From assembly GCF_039830135.1 (NCBI RefSeq), contig NZ_CP156081.1, forward strand, positions 1,040,001 to 1,104,000: a stretch of DNA of 64,000 nucleotides, read 5' to 3'. The DNA is from Defluviimonas sp. SAOS-178_SWC. Lineage in GTDB: Bacteria > Pseudomonadota > Alphaproteobacteria > Rhodobacterales > Rhodobacteraceae. Of the stretch, positions 45,613 to 54,206 are shown piece after piece. The notes below the pieces were generated by a model, which saw only the letters and a program-made list of their open reading frames with translations, was not told where the DNA came from and searched no databases. Position numbers and translations under genes: made by a program. Positions within the stretch are counted from its first letter, which is position 1. The number at the start of each line of letters is the position of its first letter.

Positions 45613-46478
45613 CGCGCGACCATCGCCATGAAGGCGGGCCACACTTCGGGATCGGCCAGCGTCTTGTCGCGGCAGAAGGGATTGCAGAAGCCCCAGACCT
45701 TACCGTCCAACTGCAGGAAATCCGTCACCGGCTTGCCGGAATAGGGGCAGGCGCCGTTTTCGGACGGGCCGTCGGCGATCTCGGCCGCGCGCGGTGCCGG
45801 GCCTGGCCAAGGGCGTTCCGCGAAAGGCTTGCGGTAAAAAGCCTGCTCGTAGTGCTGGGCCCAGCCCATCGCCCGCCAGCGCCGGAAGGCGGGATCGGCC
45901 AGATGGGCGGCGACATAGGCCGCGCCCGCGTCCGAGACCGGCAGGTTGTAGGTGGCGATCCGGGCCGCGACCGGTGCGAAGAAGGCGTCCGCCGCCGAAT
46001 AGGCGCCGAAAAGCCAGGGCGTGCCGGTGCCGAAGCGGCCGCGCGCCTCGGCCCAGAGCGCCTCCAGCCTTGCGAGATCGGCAAGAACTTCAGGTCGTGG
46101 CGCGCTGTCGACATAGCTCTTGGCGAGGTTCATCGGGCAATCGCCGCGCAGGTCGGAAAAGCCCGCATGCATCTCGGCCGCGATCCAGCGGGCGAGCGCC
46201 CGCGCCGCCGGATCCTCGGGCCAGAGCCTGGCTTCGGGGTGGCGTTCGGCGAGGGTTTCGGCCATCGCCAGGGTCTCGCCGACCACCCAGCCTTCGGGCG
46301 TCCGCATCGCCGGGACGAGCCGCGCGGGCGCGAACCCGGCCAGGAGCCGGTCGAAGTCAGGCGTATAGAGAACGCCGGTGTGGCATGTCACCGGAAGCCC
46401 GAATTTTTCGAAGAGTAACCAGCCGCGTAGCGACCAGCTGGAATAGGTGCGATCGCCGATGGCGAGATGATAGGTCAT
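45609..46478 (-). CDS. Glutathione S-transferase with C-terminal cysteine-containing extension
   Basis: 289 residues. Residues 1-80 are a thioredoxin-like GST N-domain (AIGDRTYSSWSLRGWLLFEKFGLP; Ser13/Ser15 region as in zeta/beta-like classes). The helical C-domain extends to about residue 215. An extra segment then carries CPYSGKPVTDFLQLDGKVWG followed by FCNPFCRDK, spacing that suggests a small zinc-binding or redox module not present in ordinary GSTs. Probably transcribed from the divergent region shared with coaBC; it ends only 55 bases before comM. Substrate unknown. Confidence 0.87.
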   Translation of the reverse strand: MTYHLAIGDRTYSSWSLRGWLLFEKFGLPVTCHTGVLYTPDFDRLLAGFAPARLVPAMRTPEGWVVGETLAMAETLAERHPEARLWPEDPAARALARWIAAEMHAGFSDLRGDCPMNLAKSYVDSAPRPEVLADLARLEALWAEARGRFGTGTPWLFGAYSAADAFFAPVAARIATYNLPVSDAGAAYVAAHLADPAFRRWRAMGWAQHYEQAFYRKPFAERPWPGPAPRAAEIADGPSENGACPYSGKPVTDFLQLDGKVWGFCNPFCRDKTLADPEVWPAFMAMVAR

Positions 46479-46635
46479 GGATGCCTCCGTTCCGCCGGCA
46501 CGCTAGAGCCGCCGGCGCCGTTGCGCACGTTCATATTCGTGTCCCTCCTCATCACGGCTCGTGATGATCCCCGCGCCGCTTGTCATCGGGGCGGGGCGGG
46601 CCTAATCCTTGGGACGGGAAACCGGAGAGATCCTC

Positions 46636-47832
46636 ATGCTGTCGGGCAAGCGCATCCTTCTCATCATCGGCGGCGGCATCGCGGCCTACAAGTCGCTCGA
46701 CCTGATCCGGCGGCTGAGGGAGCGCGGGGCAGCGGTGACGCCGGTCCTGACCCGCGCGGCGGAGGAGTTCGTGACGCCGCTGTCGGTGGCCGCGCTCGCC
46801 GGCGGGAAATGCTACGGCCACCTTTTCGACCTGACCGACGAGGCCGAGATGGGGCATATCGAACTGTCCCGCGCCGCCGATCTGGTGGTCGTCGCCCCGG
46901 CCACCGCCGACCTGATGGCGAAGATGGCGGGGGGGCATGCGGATGACCTCGCCTCGACGCTTCTGATGGCGACCGACAAGCGCGTGCTGATCGCGCCGGC
47001 GATGAACGTGCGGATGTGGCTTCACCGGGCGACGCAACGCAATATCGCGACGCTGCGGGCCGACGATGTCCGCTTTGTCGGCCCCAATGAGGGCGACATG
47101 GCCTGCGGCGAATACGGGCCAGGGCGGATGGCGGAGCCCTTGGGGATCGTAGCCGCGATCGAGGCGGCGATGGGCGACGGGCCGATGGCGGGCCGGCATG
47201 TGATCGTGACCTCCGGCCCGACGCATGAGCCGATCGACCCGGTGCGCTACATCGCCAACCGTTCCTCGGGGGCGCAGGGAACCGCGCTGGCGCGGGCCTT
47301 GCGCGATCTCGGTGCGCGGGTGACTTTCGTGACCGGCCCGGCGAGCGTGCCGCCACCGGGCGGCGTGGAGGTCGTGCGTGTCGAGACGGCGATCGAGATG
47401 CTGGAAGCGGTGAAGGCCGCCTTGCCCGCCGAGGCGGCGGTCTTCGCCGCCGCCGTCGCGGACTGGCGGGTGACGCATGCGAGCGCGTCGAAGATGAAGA
47501 AGGATGCGTCGGGCAAGGCGCCGGCGCTCGATTTCGCGGAGAACCCGGACATCCTCGCCACGGTGGCGCAGATGACGCCGGGCCGTCCCAAGCTCGTCGT
47601 CGGGTTCGCCGCCGAGACGGACGATGTCATCGCCCATGCCCGCGCCAAGCGGGCAAGGAAGCAGTGCGACTGGATCGTCGCGAACGACGTGCGGCCGGCG
47701 ACCGGGATCATGGGCGGCACGGAGAATGCCGTGACGCTGATCACCGCCGAGGGCGCCGAGGAATGGCCGCGCCTGCCGAAGGACGAGGTGGCGCGGCGGC
47801 TCGCGGCGGGCATCGCCGCGGCGTTGGGATAG
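46636..47832 (+). CDS. coaBC: Bifunctional phosphopantothenoylcysteine decarboxylase / phosphopantothenate--cysteine ligase
   Basis: Two consecutive steps of coenzyme A synthesis in one 398-residue protein. The CoaC flavoprotein half has GGGIAAYKSLDLIRRL, the active-site His in MGHIELSRAADLVVVAPATADLMAK, APAMNVRMW, and the ACGEYGPGRM flap. The CoaB half has TSGPTHEPIDPVRYIANRSSG and the KMKK lysine segment. Start at ATG 46636 with GGAGAG upstream, rather than TTG 46609. Followed by dut, as in many bacteria (dfp-dut). Confidence 0.97.
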   Translation: MLSGKRILLIIGGGIAAYKSLDLIRRLRERGAAVTPVLTRAAEEFVTPLSVAALAGGKCYGHLFDLTDEAEMGHIELSRAADLVVVAPATADLMAKMAGGHADDLASTLLMATDKRVLIAPAMNVRMWLHRATQRNIATLRADDVRFVGPNEGDMACGEYGPGRMAEPLGIVAAIEAAMGDGPMAGRHVIVTSGPTHEPIDPVRYIANRSSGAQGTALARALRDLGARVTFVTGPASVPPPGGVEVVRVETAIEMLEAVKAALPAEAAVFAAAVADWRVTHASASKMKKDASGKAPALDFAENPDILATVAQMTPGRPKLVVGFAAETDDVIAHARAKRARKQCDWIVANDVRPATGIMGGTENAVTLITAEGAEEWPRLPKDEVARRLAAGIAAALG

Positions 47833-47856
47833 GCCGAGGCGGCGGATGCCTCCGGC

Positions 47857-47880
47857 GGGGATATTTGAGACAAGATGAAG
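47857..47880 (+). repeat. Dispersed intergenic motif GGGATATTT...CAAGATGAAG, copy 1
   Basis: GGGGATATTTGAGA followed by CAAGATGAAG in the coaBC-dut gap. The reverse complement of 54145-54167 carries the same 23 bases with two mismatches. Matches what I remember as a very common rhodobacterial intergenic element. Its ATG is therefore unlikely to be a start codon. Confidence 0.65.
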
Positions 47881-47889
47881 GGACATGGC

Positions 47890-48357
47890 ATGGCGCCGGT
47901 GATCGCAGTTCTGCGCGAGGAATGGGCCGACCCGACGGTGCCGCTGCCATCCTACGAGACGGCTGGCGCGGCAGGTGCCGACATCCGCGCAAACCTTCCC
48001 GAAGCCGAGCGGGAGACGGGGTTTGTTCTGCGGCCGATGGAGCGGCGGGTCGTGCCGACCGGGTTGCGCGTGGCGATTCCCGACGGGTTCGAGATGCAGA
48101 TCCGGCCGCGGTCGGGCCTTGCGCTGAAGCACGGGATTTCGCTGCCGAATACGCCGGGGACGATCGACAGCGACTATCGCGGGCCGCTCGGCGTGCTGCT
48201 GATCAATCTCGGGCCCGATCCTTTCGTGGTCGGGCATGGGGATCGGATCGCGCAGATGATCGTCGCGCCGGTTATCCGCGCCGTCTTCGCGGAGGCGTCG
48301 GGCCTGGACGGGACCGCACGGGGGGCGGGCGGGTTCGGCTCGACGGGGCAGCAATGA
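47890..48357 (+). CDS. dut: dUTP diphosphatase
   Basis: Homotrimeric dUTPase, 155 residues, hydrolysing dUTP to dUMP. The five motifs are present: [53 protein letters not shown] and [11 protein letters not shown] prefer ATG 47890, with AAGGGA seven bases upstream. The earlier in-frame ATG at 47875 belongs to the dispersed CAAGATGAAG motif. Its stop overlaps the next start (ATGA, 48354-48357). Confidence 0.96.
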   Translation: MAPVIAVLREEWADPTVPLPSYETAGAAGADIRANLPEAERETGFVLRPMERRVVPTGLRVAIPDGFEMQIRPRSGLALKHGISLPNTPGTIDSDYRGPLGVLLINLGPDPFVVGHGDRIAQMIVAPVIRAVFAEASGLDGTARGAGGFGSTGQQ

Positions 48358-49379
48358 TCGTGCTTCTGATCGCGGCGGCGGTGATGGCGGTCGGGCTTGT
48401 CCTCCGGGTTCCCTGGCGCGTCATCCTCGGGATGCTGGCGATCCTCTGGGCCGGGGCGCTTCTCGCGCATCTCACGCTGCCGTCCGGACATGCGCTGACG
48501 CGGATGCTCGGCGGCGATGCGCGGGCCTGGGGCGCGCTCGGGATCGGGGTCGCGCTCGTACTTGCCTATCGTGCCGGTCTGGCGCGGCTGAGGGCGCGGG
48601 CGGTCGCGCCGGAACCGGTGGCGGGCTCCGTGTTCTCCGAGGCGGAGCTGGACCGGTATGCCCGGCATATCGTGTTGCGCGAAGTGGGTGGGATGGGTCA
48701 GCGCCGCTTGAAGGAGGCGAAGGTGCTGGTCGTGGGGGCCGGGGGGCTCGGGTCGCCGGCGCTTCTCTATCTTGCCGCGGCCGGTGTCGGCACGATCGGG
48801 GTGATCGACGATGATACGGTGTCGAACTCGAACCTCCAGCGCCAGGTGATCCATACCGATGCCCGGATCGGGATGCCGAAGGTGTTCTCGGCCGAGATGG
48901 CCATGAAAGCCCTCAACCCGCATATCGCTGTCAAGCCCTACAACCGGCGGCTGACCGGGGCCGAGGCGCCGGCGCTTTTTGCCGAATATGACCTGATCCT
49001 CGACGGATCGGACAGTTTCGACACGCGATACATGGTAAACGAGGCGGCGGTGGCGGCGAAAAGGCCGCTGATCTCGGCCGCGATCACCCAATGGGAAGGG
49101 CAGATCAGCCTTTACGATCCCGCGCACGGGGCGCCGTGCTATGCCTGCATCTTCCCCGAGCGCCCCGCCGACGGTCTGGCACCCGCCTGTGCAGTGGCTG
49201 GCGTGATGGGCGCGCTGCCGGGCGTCGTCGGCGCGATGATGGCGGTCGAGGCGATCAAGGAGATCACCGGGGCGGGAGAGGGGATGAGGGGCCGGATGTT
49301 CATCTACGACGCGCTTTACGGCGAGAGCCGCCAGATCAAGCTGAAGCGCAGCCCGTCCTGCGCCGTCTGCGGGGGATGA
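48354..49379 (+). CDS. MoeB/ThiF-family adenylyltransferase with N-terminal membrane segment
   Basis: E1-like enzyme that adenylates the C-terminus of small sulfur-carrier proteins (MoaD or ThiS), 341 residues. The first 80 residues contain two or three hydrophobic segments ([53 protein letters not shown]), not found in classical MoeB. The catalytic domain has [35 protein letters not shown] (Arg finger), [16 protein letters not shown] and two zinc-binding pairs CYAC ... CAVC. Coupled to dut. No rhodanese domain. MoeB, ThiF or HesA role cannot be distinguished. Confidence 0.88.
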   Translation: MIVLLIAAAVMAVGLVLRVPWRVILGMLAILWAGALLAHLTLPSGHALTRMLGGDARAWGALGIGVALVLAYRAGLARLRARAVAPEPVAGSVFSEAELDRYARHIVLREVGGMGQRRLKEAKVLVVGAGGLGSPALLYLAAAGVGTIGVIDDDTVSNSNLQRQVIHTDARIGMPKVFSAEMAMKALNPHIAVKPYNRRLTGAEAPALFAEYDLILDGSDSFDTRYMVNEAAVAAKRPLISAAITQWEGQISLYDPAHGAPCYACIFPERPADGLAPACAVAGVMGALPGVVGAMMAVEAIKEITGAGEGMRGRMFIYDALYGESRQIKLKRSPSCAVCGG

Positions 49380-49387
49380 CGGCCCTC

Positions 49388-49404
49388 GGGGGCGTCGAGC
49401 CCCC
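49388..49404 (+). terminator. GC hairpin after the MoeB/ThiF-like gene
   Basis: GGGGGC / GCCCCC 6-bp stem with loop GTCGA, nine bases after the stop. No T-run; a possible weak terminator. Confidence 0.35.
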
Positions 49405-49419
49405 TCGGCCCGGCCGCCT

Positions 49420-49446
49420 GCGGGAGTGTTTTCGAACAGAAGAAGG
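49420..49446 (+). repeat. Dispersed intergenic motif, divergent copy 2
   Basis: GGGAGTGTTTTCGAACAGAA followed by GAAG resembles the GGGATATTT-CAAGATGAAG element in layout (G-run, T-rich box, purine-rich end) but with several changes. It directly follows the hairpin at 49388-49404, as the copy at 54145 follows a hairpin. Confidence 0.4.
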
Positions 49447-49505
49447 GGCGGGGTTCTGGTCAATTCCAATCCACGGGCCTAGCTTTCGCGGCAAAGGAGA
49501 CCGCC

Positions 49506-51533
49506 ATGATCAATCCGCTGCTTTCCCCCTGGACGGGCGACTTCGCCCTGCCGCCCTTCGCCGCGATCCGCGATGCCGATTTTGCCCCCGCCTTCGACGC
49601 CGCCCTTGTCGAGGCGCGGGCGAATATCGCGGCTATCGCCGGCAATCCCGAGGCGCCGAGCTTCGCCAATATGGTCGAGGCGCTTGAACTGTCGCAGGAC
49701 GCGCTCGACCGGGTGGCGGGGGTCTTCTACAACCTTGCCGGGGCCGACAGCACGCCGGAGCGCGAGGCCCTGCAGCGCGATCTGGCGCCGAAGTTGGCGG
49801 CGTTCTCCTCCGAAGTCACGATGAATGCGGGGCTCTTCGCCCGGATCGAGGCGCTCTGGCAGGGGCGCGAGGGGCTTGGGCTCTCGGCGGAAGCGGTGCG
49901 GGTGCTGGAGCTTTACCGGCGGATGTTCGTCCGCGCGGGCGCTGCCCTGGACGGGGAGGGACGGCAGCGGATGGGCGAGGTGAAGGAACGCCTTGCGGTT
50001 CTTTCGACGGCCTTCACGCAGAATCTTCTGGCGGATGAACGCGAATGGGCGTTGCCCCTGTCCGAAGCCGACCTCGAAGGGTTGCCGGATTTCGTCGTCG
50101 CGGGCGCGAGGGCGGCGGCGGAGGAGCGCGGGCAGGACGGCCATGTCCTGACGCTCAACCGCTCGCTCGTCGTGCCGTTCCTGCAGTTCTCGCCGCGCCG
50201 CGACTTGCGCGAAGTGGCGTACGAGGCCTGGGTGGCCCGGGGCGCCAATGGCGGCGCGACGGACAACCGGGCGCTTGCCGCGGAGATCCTGAAGCTCAGG
50301 GAAGAGCGGGCGAAGCTTCTCGGTTACGACAGTTTCGCCGCCTACAAGCTCGAACCCGAAATGGCGAAGACGCCCGGGAATGTTCGCGACCTTCTGATGC
50401 GGGTCTGGACCCCCGCGCGGGCCAAGGCCGAGGCGGATGCGGACGTGCTGACCCGGATGATGCATGAGGACGGGGTCAACGGCGATCTCGAGGCCTGGGA
50501 CTGGCGCTACTACTCCGAGAAGCGGCGCAAGGCCGAGCACGATCTCGACGAAGCGGAGCTGAAGCCCTATTTCGGCCTCGACGCGATGATCGGCGCGGCC
50601 TTCGACTGCGCAACCCGGCTTTTCGGTCTCCGCTTCCGGTCGCTCGACGTCACCCTCTACCACCCTGATGCGCGGGCCTGGGAGGTGACGCGCGACGGCC
50701 GGCATGTCGCGGTCTTCATCGGCGACTATTTCGCCCGCGCGTCGAAGCGGTCCGGTGCCTGGTGCTCGACCTTCCGCGAGCAGAGAAAGCTCGGGCAGGA
50801 CCAGCGCCCGGTCGTCGTCAATGTCTGCAACTTCGCCAAGCCCGCGACGGGCGAGCCGGCGCTTTTGTCCTGGGACGATGCGCGCACACTCTTTCACGAA
50901 TTCGGCCATGCGCTGCACCAGATGCTTTCGGATCTGACCTACGGTTTCATTTCCGGAACATCTGTGGCGCGCGATTTCGTCGAACTGCCGAGCCAGCTTT
51001 TCGAGCACTGGCTGGAAGTGCCGGAAGTTCTGGATACCCATGCCCGCCATGCGCGGACCGGCGCGCCGATGCCGGCGGCGCTTCGCGACCGGCTTCTTGC
51101 GGCGGCGACCTACGACCAGGGATTCGGCACCGTCGAATACGTAGCCTCGGCGCTTGTCGATCTGGCGTTCCACGAGGGCGCGGCGCCGGAAGACCCGATG
51201 GCGGTGCAGGGCGCGGTCCTGGCCGGGATCGGCATGCCGCATGCGATCCGGATGCGCCACGCGACACCGCATTTCGCCCATGTCTTCGCCGGGGACGGTT
51301 ATTCCTCGGGGTATTACAGCTACATGTGGTCCGAGGTGATGGATGCCGATGCCTTCGGCGCCTTCGAAGAGGCGGGCGATCCCTTCGATCCCGCGACCGC
51401 TGTGCGGCTCGAGCGGCACATCCTGTCCGCCGGCGGATCGGAAGAGGCGGATGCGCTGTACACGGCGTTCCGCGGGCGGATGCCGGGGGTCGAGCCGCTC
51501 CTCAAGGGCCGGGGGCTGCTCGAGCCGGCCTGA
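49506..51533 (+). CDS. dcp: M3-family metallopeptidase (peptidyl-dipeptidase Dcp-like)
   Basis: Zinc peptidase of 675 residues, the length of Dcp/oligopeptidase A proteins, releasing dipeptides or short peptides from oligopeptides in the cytoplasm or periplasm. Zinc motif HEFGHALH: His464, Glu465, His468, with the third ligand in the following helix. Other conserved blocks: NPLLSPWTGDFALPPFAAI at the start, and GYSSGYYSYMWSEVMDADAF near the end, which is the substrate-binding Gly/Tyr loop. ATG 49506 follows AAAGGAGA. No signal peptide, so cytoplasmic. Confidence 0.93.
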   Translation: MINPLLSPWTGDFALPPFAAIRDADFAPAFDAALVEARANIAAIAGNPEAPSFANMVEALELSQDALDRVAGVFYNLAGADSTPEREALQRDLAPKLAAFSSEVTMNAGLFARIEALWQGREGLGLSAEAVRVLELYRRMFVRAGAALDGEGRQRMGEVKERLAVLSTAFTQNLLADEREWALPLSEADLEGLPDFVVAGARAAAEERGQDGHVLTLNRSLVVPFLQFSPRRDLREVAYEAWVARGANGGATDNRALAAEILKLREERAKLLGYDSFAAYKLEPEMAKTPGNVRDLLMRVWTPARAKAEADADVLTRMMHEDGVNGDLEAWDWRYYSEKRRKAEHDLDEAELKPYFGLDAMIGAAFDCATRLFGLRFRSLDVTLYHPDARAWEVTRDGRHVAVFIGDYFARASKRSGAWCSTFREQRKLGQDQRPVVVNVCNFAKPATGEPALLSWDDARTLFHEFGHALHQMLSDLTYGFISGTSVARDFVELPSQLFEHWLEVPEVLDTHARHARTGAPMPAALRDRLLAAATYDQGFGTVEYVASALVDLAFHEGAAPEDPMAVQGAVLAGIGMPHAIRMRHATPHFAHVFAGDGYSSGYYSYMWSEVMDADAFGAFEEAGDPFDPATAVRLERHILSAGGSEEADALYTAFRGRMPGVEPLLKGRGLLEPA

Positions 51534-51793
51534 GATCCGGGCCTTTGGCCGGGGCCAGCCGGCGCGGCGACGATCCACATGATCTCCGCCGGGCCGGCAG
51601 TCAGGGCTGTCGACGCCTTGTCGGTCCACCTGCCGTCGGACGATACCGGCGCGACAGGGCGTCCGCCCGCTCACTCCGCCGGTATCGGCCTTCTCACCGC
51701 GCCCGCACTTTTTCTCCGAACTCGCCGACGCTCCGTCCGCTCTTCTGACGCGGGTTCTTCCCTTGGCTCGGGCGCCATGCCAGAGTGCCGCGC

Positions 51794-52873
51794 ATGACGA
51801 ACGATTTCCTGATCATCGGCGGCGGCATTGCCGGCATCTCGGCGGCCGCGCGGCTGTCGCATCTGGGCTCGGTCACTGTGCTGGAGGCCGAGGATCACCT
51901 CGCCCATCACGCCTCCGGCCGCTCGGCCGCGCTCTTCGAGCCGAATTACGGCCTCGCCCCCGTCGTCGCCCTGTCGCGGGCGAGCGAGGACCATCACCGT
52001 CATGCCAATGGCGGGGTGCTGAGCCCGCGCGGCTTGCTCCTGGTCGCGGGCGCCGACGAGGCCGCGCCGTTCGCAGCCGACTGCGATGTGCTCGGTCTTC
52101 ATGACATCCCGGTAGACGAGGCGCAGGCGATGGTGCCGATCCTCGATCGGGCGAAGGTCGCGCTGGCGGCACATGCCGATCACGCCTGGGACATCGACAC
52201 CGACCTTTTGATCCAGAATTTCGTCCGGGAGGCGAAAGCCAATGGCGGCCAGGTCCTGACCCGCGCGCGCGTCACCGCCATCGTTCGCGACGGCGGCATC
52301 TGGCGCGTGACGAGCCCTGCCGGCGATCACGAGGGTCGGATCCTTGTGAACGCCGGTGGTGCCTGGGCGGACGAGGTGGCGGCCATGGCGGGCCTTGCGC
52401 CACTGGGCTTCACCCCTCTCCGCCGCTCGATGGCGCGGATCCCGGCCCCCGGGGGCCACGATCCCGCGCGGTGGCCGATGATGATGGGCACGGGCGAGAC
52501 GTGGTATGCCAAGCCCGATGCCGGTGCGCTCATCGTCTCGCCGGCCGAGGAGCATCCGAGCCATCCGCACGACGCCTGGGCCGACGACATGGTTCTCGCC
52601 GAAGGGCTGGCGCGGTACGAGGAGATGGTGACCGAACCGGTGACCCGGCTTCTCGCCTCCTGGGCGGGGTTGCGAACCTTCGCCCCCGACCGGGTGCTGG
52701 TGATCGGCCCGGACCCGGCGGTGCCGTCGTTCTTCTGGCTCGCCGGGCAGGGCGGTTATGGCTTTCAGACCGCGCCGGCGGCGAGCCGGCTCGCGGCCGA
52801 TCTGCTTGGCGGCGGCTCGCCGGAAATCGATGCGGAAACCATTACGGCCCTTTCGCCGAAACGCTTCGCGTGA
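51794..52873 (+). CDS. FAD-dependent oxidoreductase (DAO family, D-amino-acid dehydrogenase/sarcosine-oxidase-like)
   Basis: 359 residues. FAD-binding Rossmann motif IIGGGIAGISAAARLSHLG (residues 7-25), acidic end VLEAED, and the DAO-type SGRSAALFEPNYG loop; the C-terminus has the second FAD contact (AGQGGYGFQTAPAAS). The family oxidises the CH-NH bond of N-methylated or D-amino acids; the exact substrate is unknown. ATG 51794 preferred over GTG 51785. Preceded by 260 bases with no recognisable gene. A dimethylglycine-dehydrogenase-type gene lies 1.3 kb downstream, suggesting amine catabolism. Confidence 0.87.
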   Translation: MTNDFLIIGGGIAGISAAARLSHLGSVTVLEAEDHLAHHASGRSAALFEPNYGLAPVVALSRASEDHHRHANGGVLSPRGLLLVAGADEAAPFAADCDVLGLHDIPVDEAQAMVPILDRAKVALAAHADHAWDIDTDLLIQNFVREAKANGGQVLTRARVTAIVRDGGIWRVTSPAGDHEGRILVNAGGAWADEVAAMAGLAPLGFTPLRRSMARIPAPGGHDPARWPMMMGTGETWYAKPDAGALIVSPAEEHPSHPHDAWADDMVLAEGLARYEEMVTEPVTRLLASWAGLRTFAPDRVLVIGPDPAVPSFFWLAGQGGYGFQTAPAASRLAADLLGGGSPEIDAETITALSPKRFA

Positions 52874-52908
52874 CATCCTCTTCTCGCCAGAGAACGAGGG
52901 ACGGGCTG

Positions 52909-53682
52909 ATGGGAAAGATCGGACGCGGACTTGCGATCGTGGCCCTTGCTGCCTTGACCGCCTGTGGCGGTGGCAACAGCAAGGTGTCCGGGATTCCCAA
53001 CCGGTTCAGCGATCTCGATCCCTATGACTGGAGCGGCATCACCCCTGCACACCACCCGGTTCACGGCGTCGATGTCTCGCGCTGGCAGGGCGGGATCGAC
53101 TGGCCGCGTGTCGCGCGTTCCGGCGTCGCCTTCGCCTTCATCAAGGCGACCGAGGGCGGCGACGTGGCCGATCCGGCCTTCCGGGCGAACTGGCGGTCGG
53201 CCGCGCGGGCAGGCGTCGCGCGCGGCGCCTATCACTTCTTCTACCTCTGCCGCCCCGCCGCCGAACAGGCCCGCTGGTTCATCGCCCATGTCCCGCGCGC
53301 GGCGGGTGCCCTTCCGCCGGTCCTCGACATCGAGTGGAACCACGCCTCGCGCACCTGCCGCACCCGCCCCGACCCCGAGACGGTCCGCGCCGAGATCGCC
53401 ACGTTCCAGCGCATGGTCGGCAGCCATTTCGGCCAGCGCCCGCTGATCTACACCACCGTCGATTTCTGGCGCGACAACGATCTCGGCCGGCTCCGGGGCG
53501 AGGAATTCTGGCTGCGCTCGGTCGCCGGTCATCCGCGCGGCACCTTCCCCGGCCAGAGGTGGAGCTTCTGGCAATATACCGGCACCGGCGTCGTGCCCGG
53601 CATCGCGGGCGCGGCCGACCTGAACGCTTTTGCAGGGACCGAGGCGGATTGGGCGGCATGGCTCGCCCGCCGGCGGCTCTGA
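52909..53682 (+). CDS. GH25-family lysozyme-like lipoprotein
   Basis: Predicted muramidase of glycoside hydrolase family 25 (Chalaropsis lysozyme type), 257 residues. N-terminal lipoprotein signal GLAIVALAALTAC with Cys as the lipidated residue. The catalytic (beta/alpha) barrel starts at HGVDVSRWQGGIDWPRVA (first catalytic Asp), with FAFIKATEGG, GAYHFFYLC, the DIEW motif (LPPVLDIEWN: acidic pair) and WSFWQYTGTG. It should cleave peptidoglycan from the periplasmic side of an envelope membrane. Start ATG 52909 with GAGGGA upstream, 35 bases after the oxidoreductase. Confidence 0.93.
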   Translation: MGKIGRGLAIVALAALTACGGGNSKVSGIPNRFSDLDPYDWSGITPAHHPVHGVDVSRWQGGIDWPRVARSGVAFAFIKATEGGDVADPAFRANWRSAARAGVARGAYHFFYLCRPAAEQARWFIAHVPRAAGALPPVLDIEWNHASRTCRTRPDPETVRAEIATFQRMVGSHFGQRPLIYTTVDFWRDNDLGRLRGEEFWLRSVAGHPRGTFPGQRWSFWQYTGTGVVPGIAGAADLNAFAGTEADWAAWLARRRL

Positions 53683-53712
53683 CGCGGCGTCATATTCCCA
53701 AATCGGAATGAC

Positions 53713-53726
53713 TTGACGGAGGTCAA
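53713..53726. promoter_or_regulatory. FNR/FnrL-type box
   Basis: TTGACGGAGGTCAA is a perfect palindrome in its halves and fits the TTGAY-N4-RTCAA pattern of Crp/FNR-type anaerobic regulators. It is centred about 62 bases upstream of the AhpD-like ATG, close to positions used for activation. The identity of the regulator (FnrL, DnrD or NnrR type) cannot be told from the site. Confidence 0.6.
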
Positions 53727-53781
53727 GGCCGGAGCGTTGCGCCCCATGCGATGGCCAGACGACCCCAATCCGGAGACCGTC

Positions 53782-54126
53782 ATGAGCTATCTCGACCAGA
53801 TCAACGACACCCGCAGCGAACTGCGGGAGCTTTACAAGACCGCGCCCGCCGCGACGGCCGGCTTCTCGGCGCTCTCGAAGGCGGTGAAGGACAACGGGCC
53901 GCTCTCGGTCAAGGAAAAGGAATATGTGGCACTCGGCATGGCGGTCGCGCTGCGCTGCGCGCCGTGCATCAACTTCCATGTCGAGGCGCTGATGAAGGCG
54001 GGTGCCACCCGCGAGGAACTCGGCGACGTCCTCGCGATGGCGATCCAGATGGGCGGCGGCCCGACGCTGATGTACTCCGCCTCGGCGCTTGCCTGCTGGG
54101 ATGAACTCGCCGCCGCGAAAGCGTAA
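53782..54126 (+). CDS. Carboxymuconolactone-decarboxylase (AhpD-like) family protein
   Basis: All-alpha AhpD-like protein of 114 residues with the redox-active pair CAPC followed by INFHVEA, the classic CxxCxxxH motif of peroxidase-type members. Core: SVKEKEYVALGMAVALRCAPCI; VALRC/NFHVEALMKAGATREEL. It probably reduces peroxides or acts in disulfide relay; decarboxylase activity is not implied. I chose ATG 53782 with CGGAGA upstream; ATG 53746 is possible. TTG 53713 is excluded because it is the first base of the FNR-type palindrome. A terminator follows directly. Confidence 0.88.
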   Translation: MSYLDQINDTRSELRELYKTAPAATAGFSALSKAVKDNGPLSVKEKEYVALGMAVALRCAPCINFHVEALMKAGATREELGDVLAMAIQMGGGPTLMYSASALACWDELAAAKA

Positions 54127-54144
54127 GGGCCGGTCTCCCGGCCC
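54127..54144 (+). terminator. Rho-independent-type terminator
   Basis: GGGCCGG TCTC CCGGCCC directly after the stop of the AhpD-like gene: 7-bp stem, 4-base loop, followed by CTTCATCTT, a typical GC-rich rhodobacterial terminator with a short T-rich tail. Confidence 0.7.
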
Positions 54145-54167
54145 CTTCATCTTGCCTGAAATATCCC
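54145..54167 (-). repeat. Dispersed intergenic motif, copy 3 (minus orientation)
   Basis: Reverse complement reads GGGATATTTCAGG then CAAGATGAAG, two mismatches to 47858-47880. It directly adjoins the terminator at 54127-54144 and is followed by a GGGGGTCCGGGGGCAGCGCC-rich tract (54168-54195). Confidence 0.65.
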
Positions 54168-54206
54168 GGGGGTCCGGGGGCAGCGCCCCCGGCCTTCCCA
54201 CCGGGG

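Noticed and set aside
47875..47889. ATG 47875 as the dut start
   Set aside because: It is part of the dispersed CAAGATGAAG motif; ATG 47890 has a better-spaced AAGGGA site and fits the family N-terminus.
49479..51674. 731-codon minus-strand open frame opposite the M3 peptidase
   Set aside because: The plus-strand gene has the HEFGH motif and a good ribosome-binding site; the other frame is a shadow.
51534..51793. A small gene in the 260-bp gap before the FAD oxidoreductase
   Set aside because: Open frames there lack ribosome-binding sites and coding bias; nothing recognisable.
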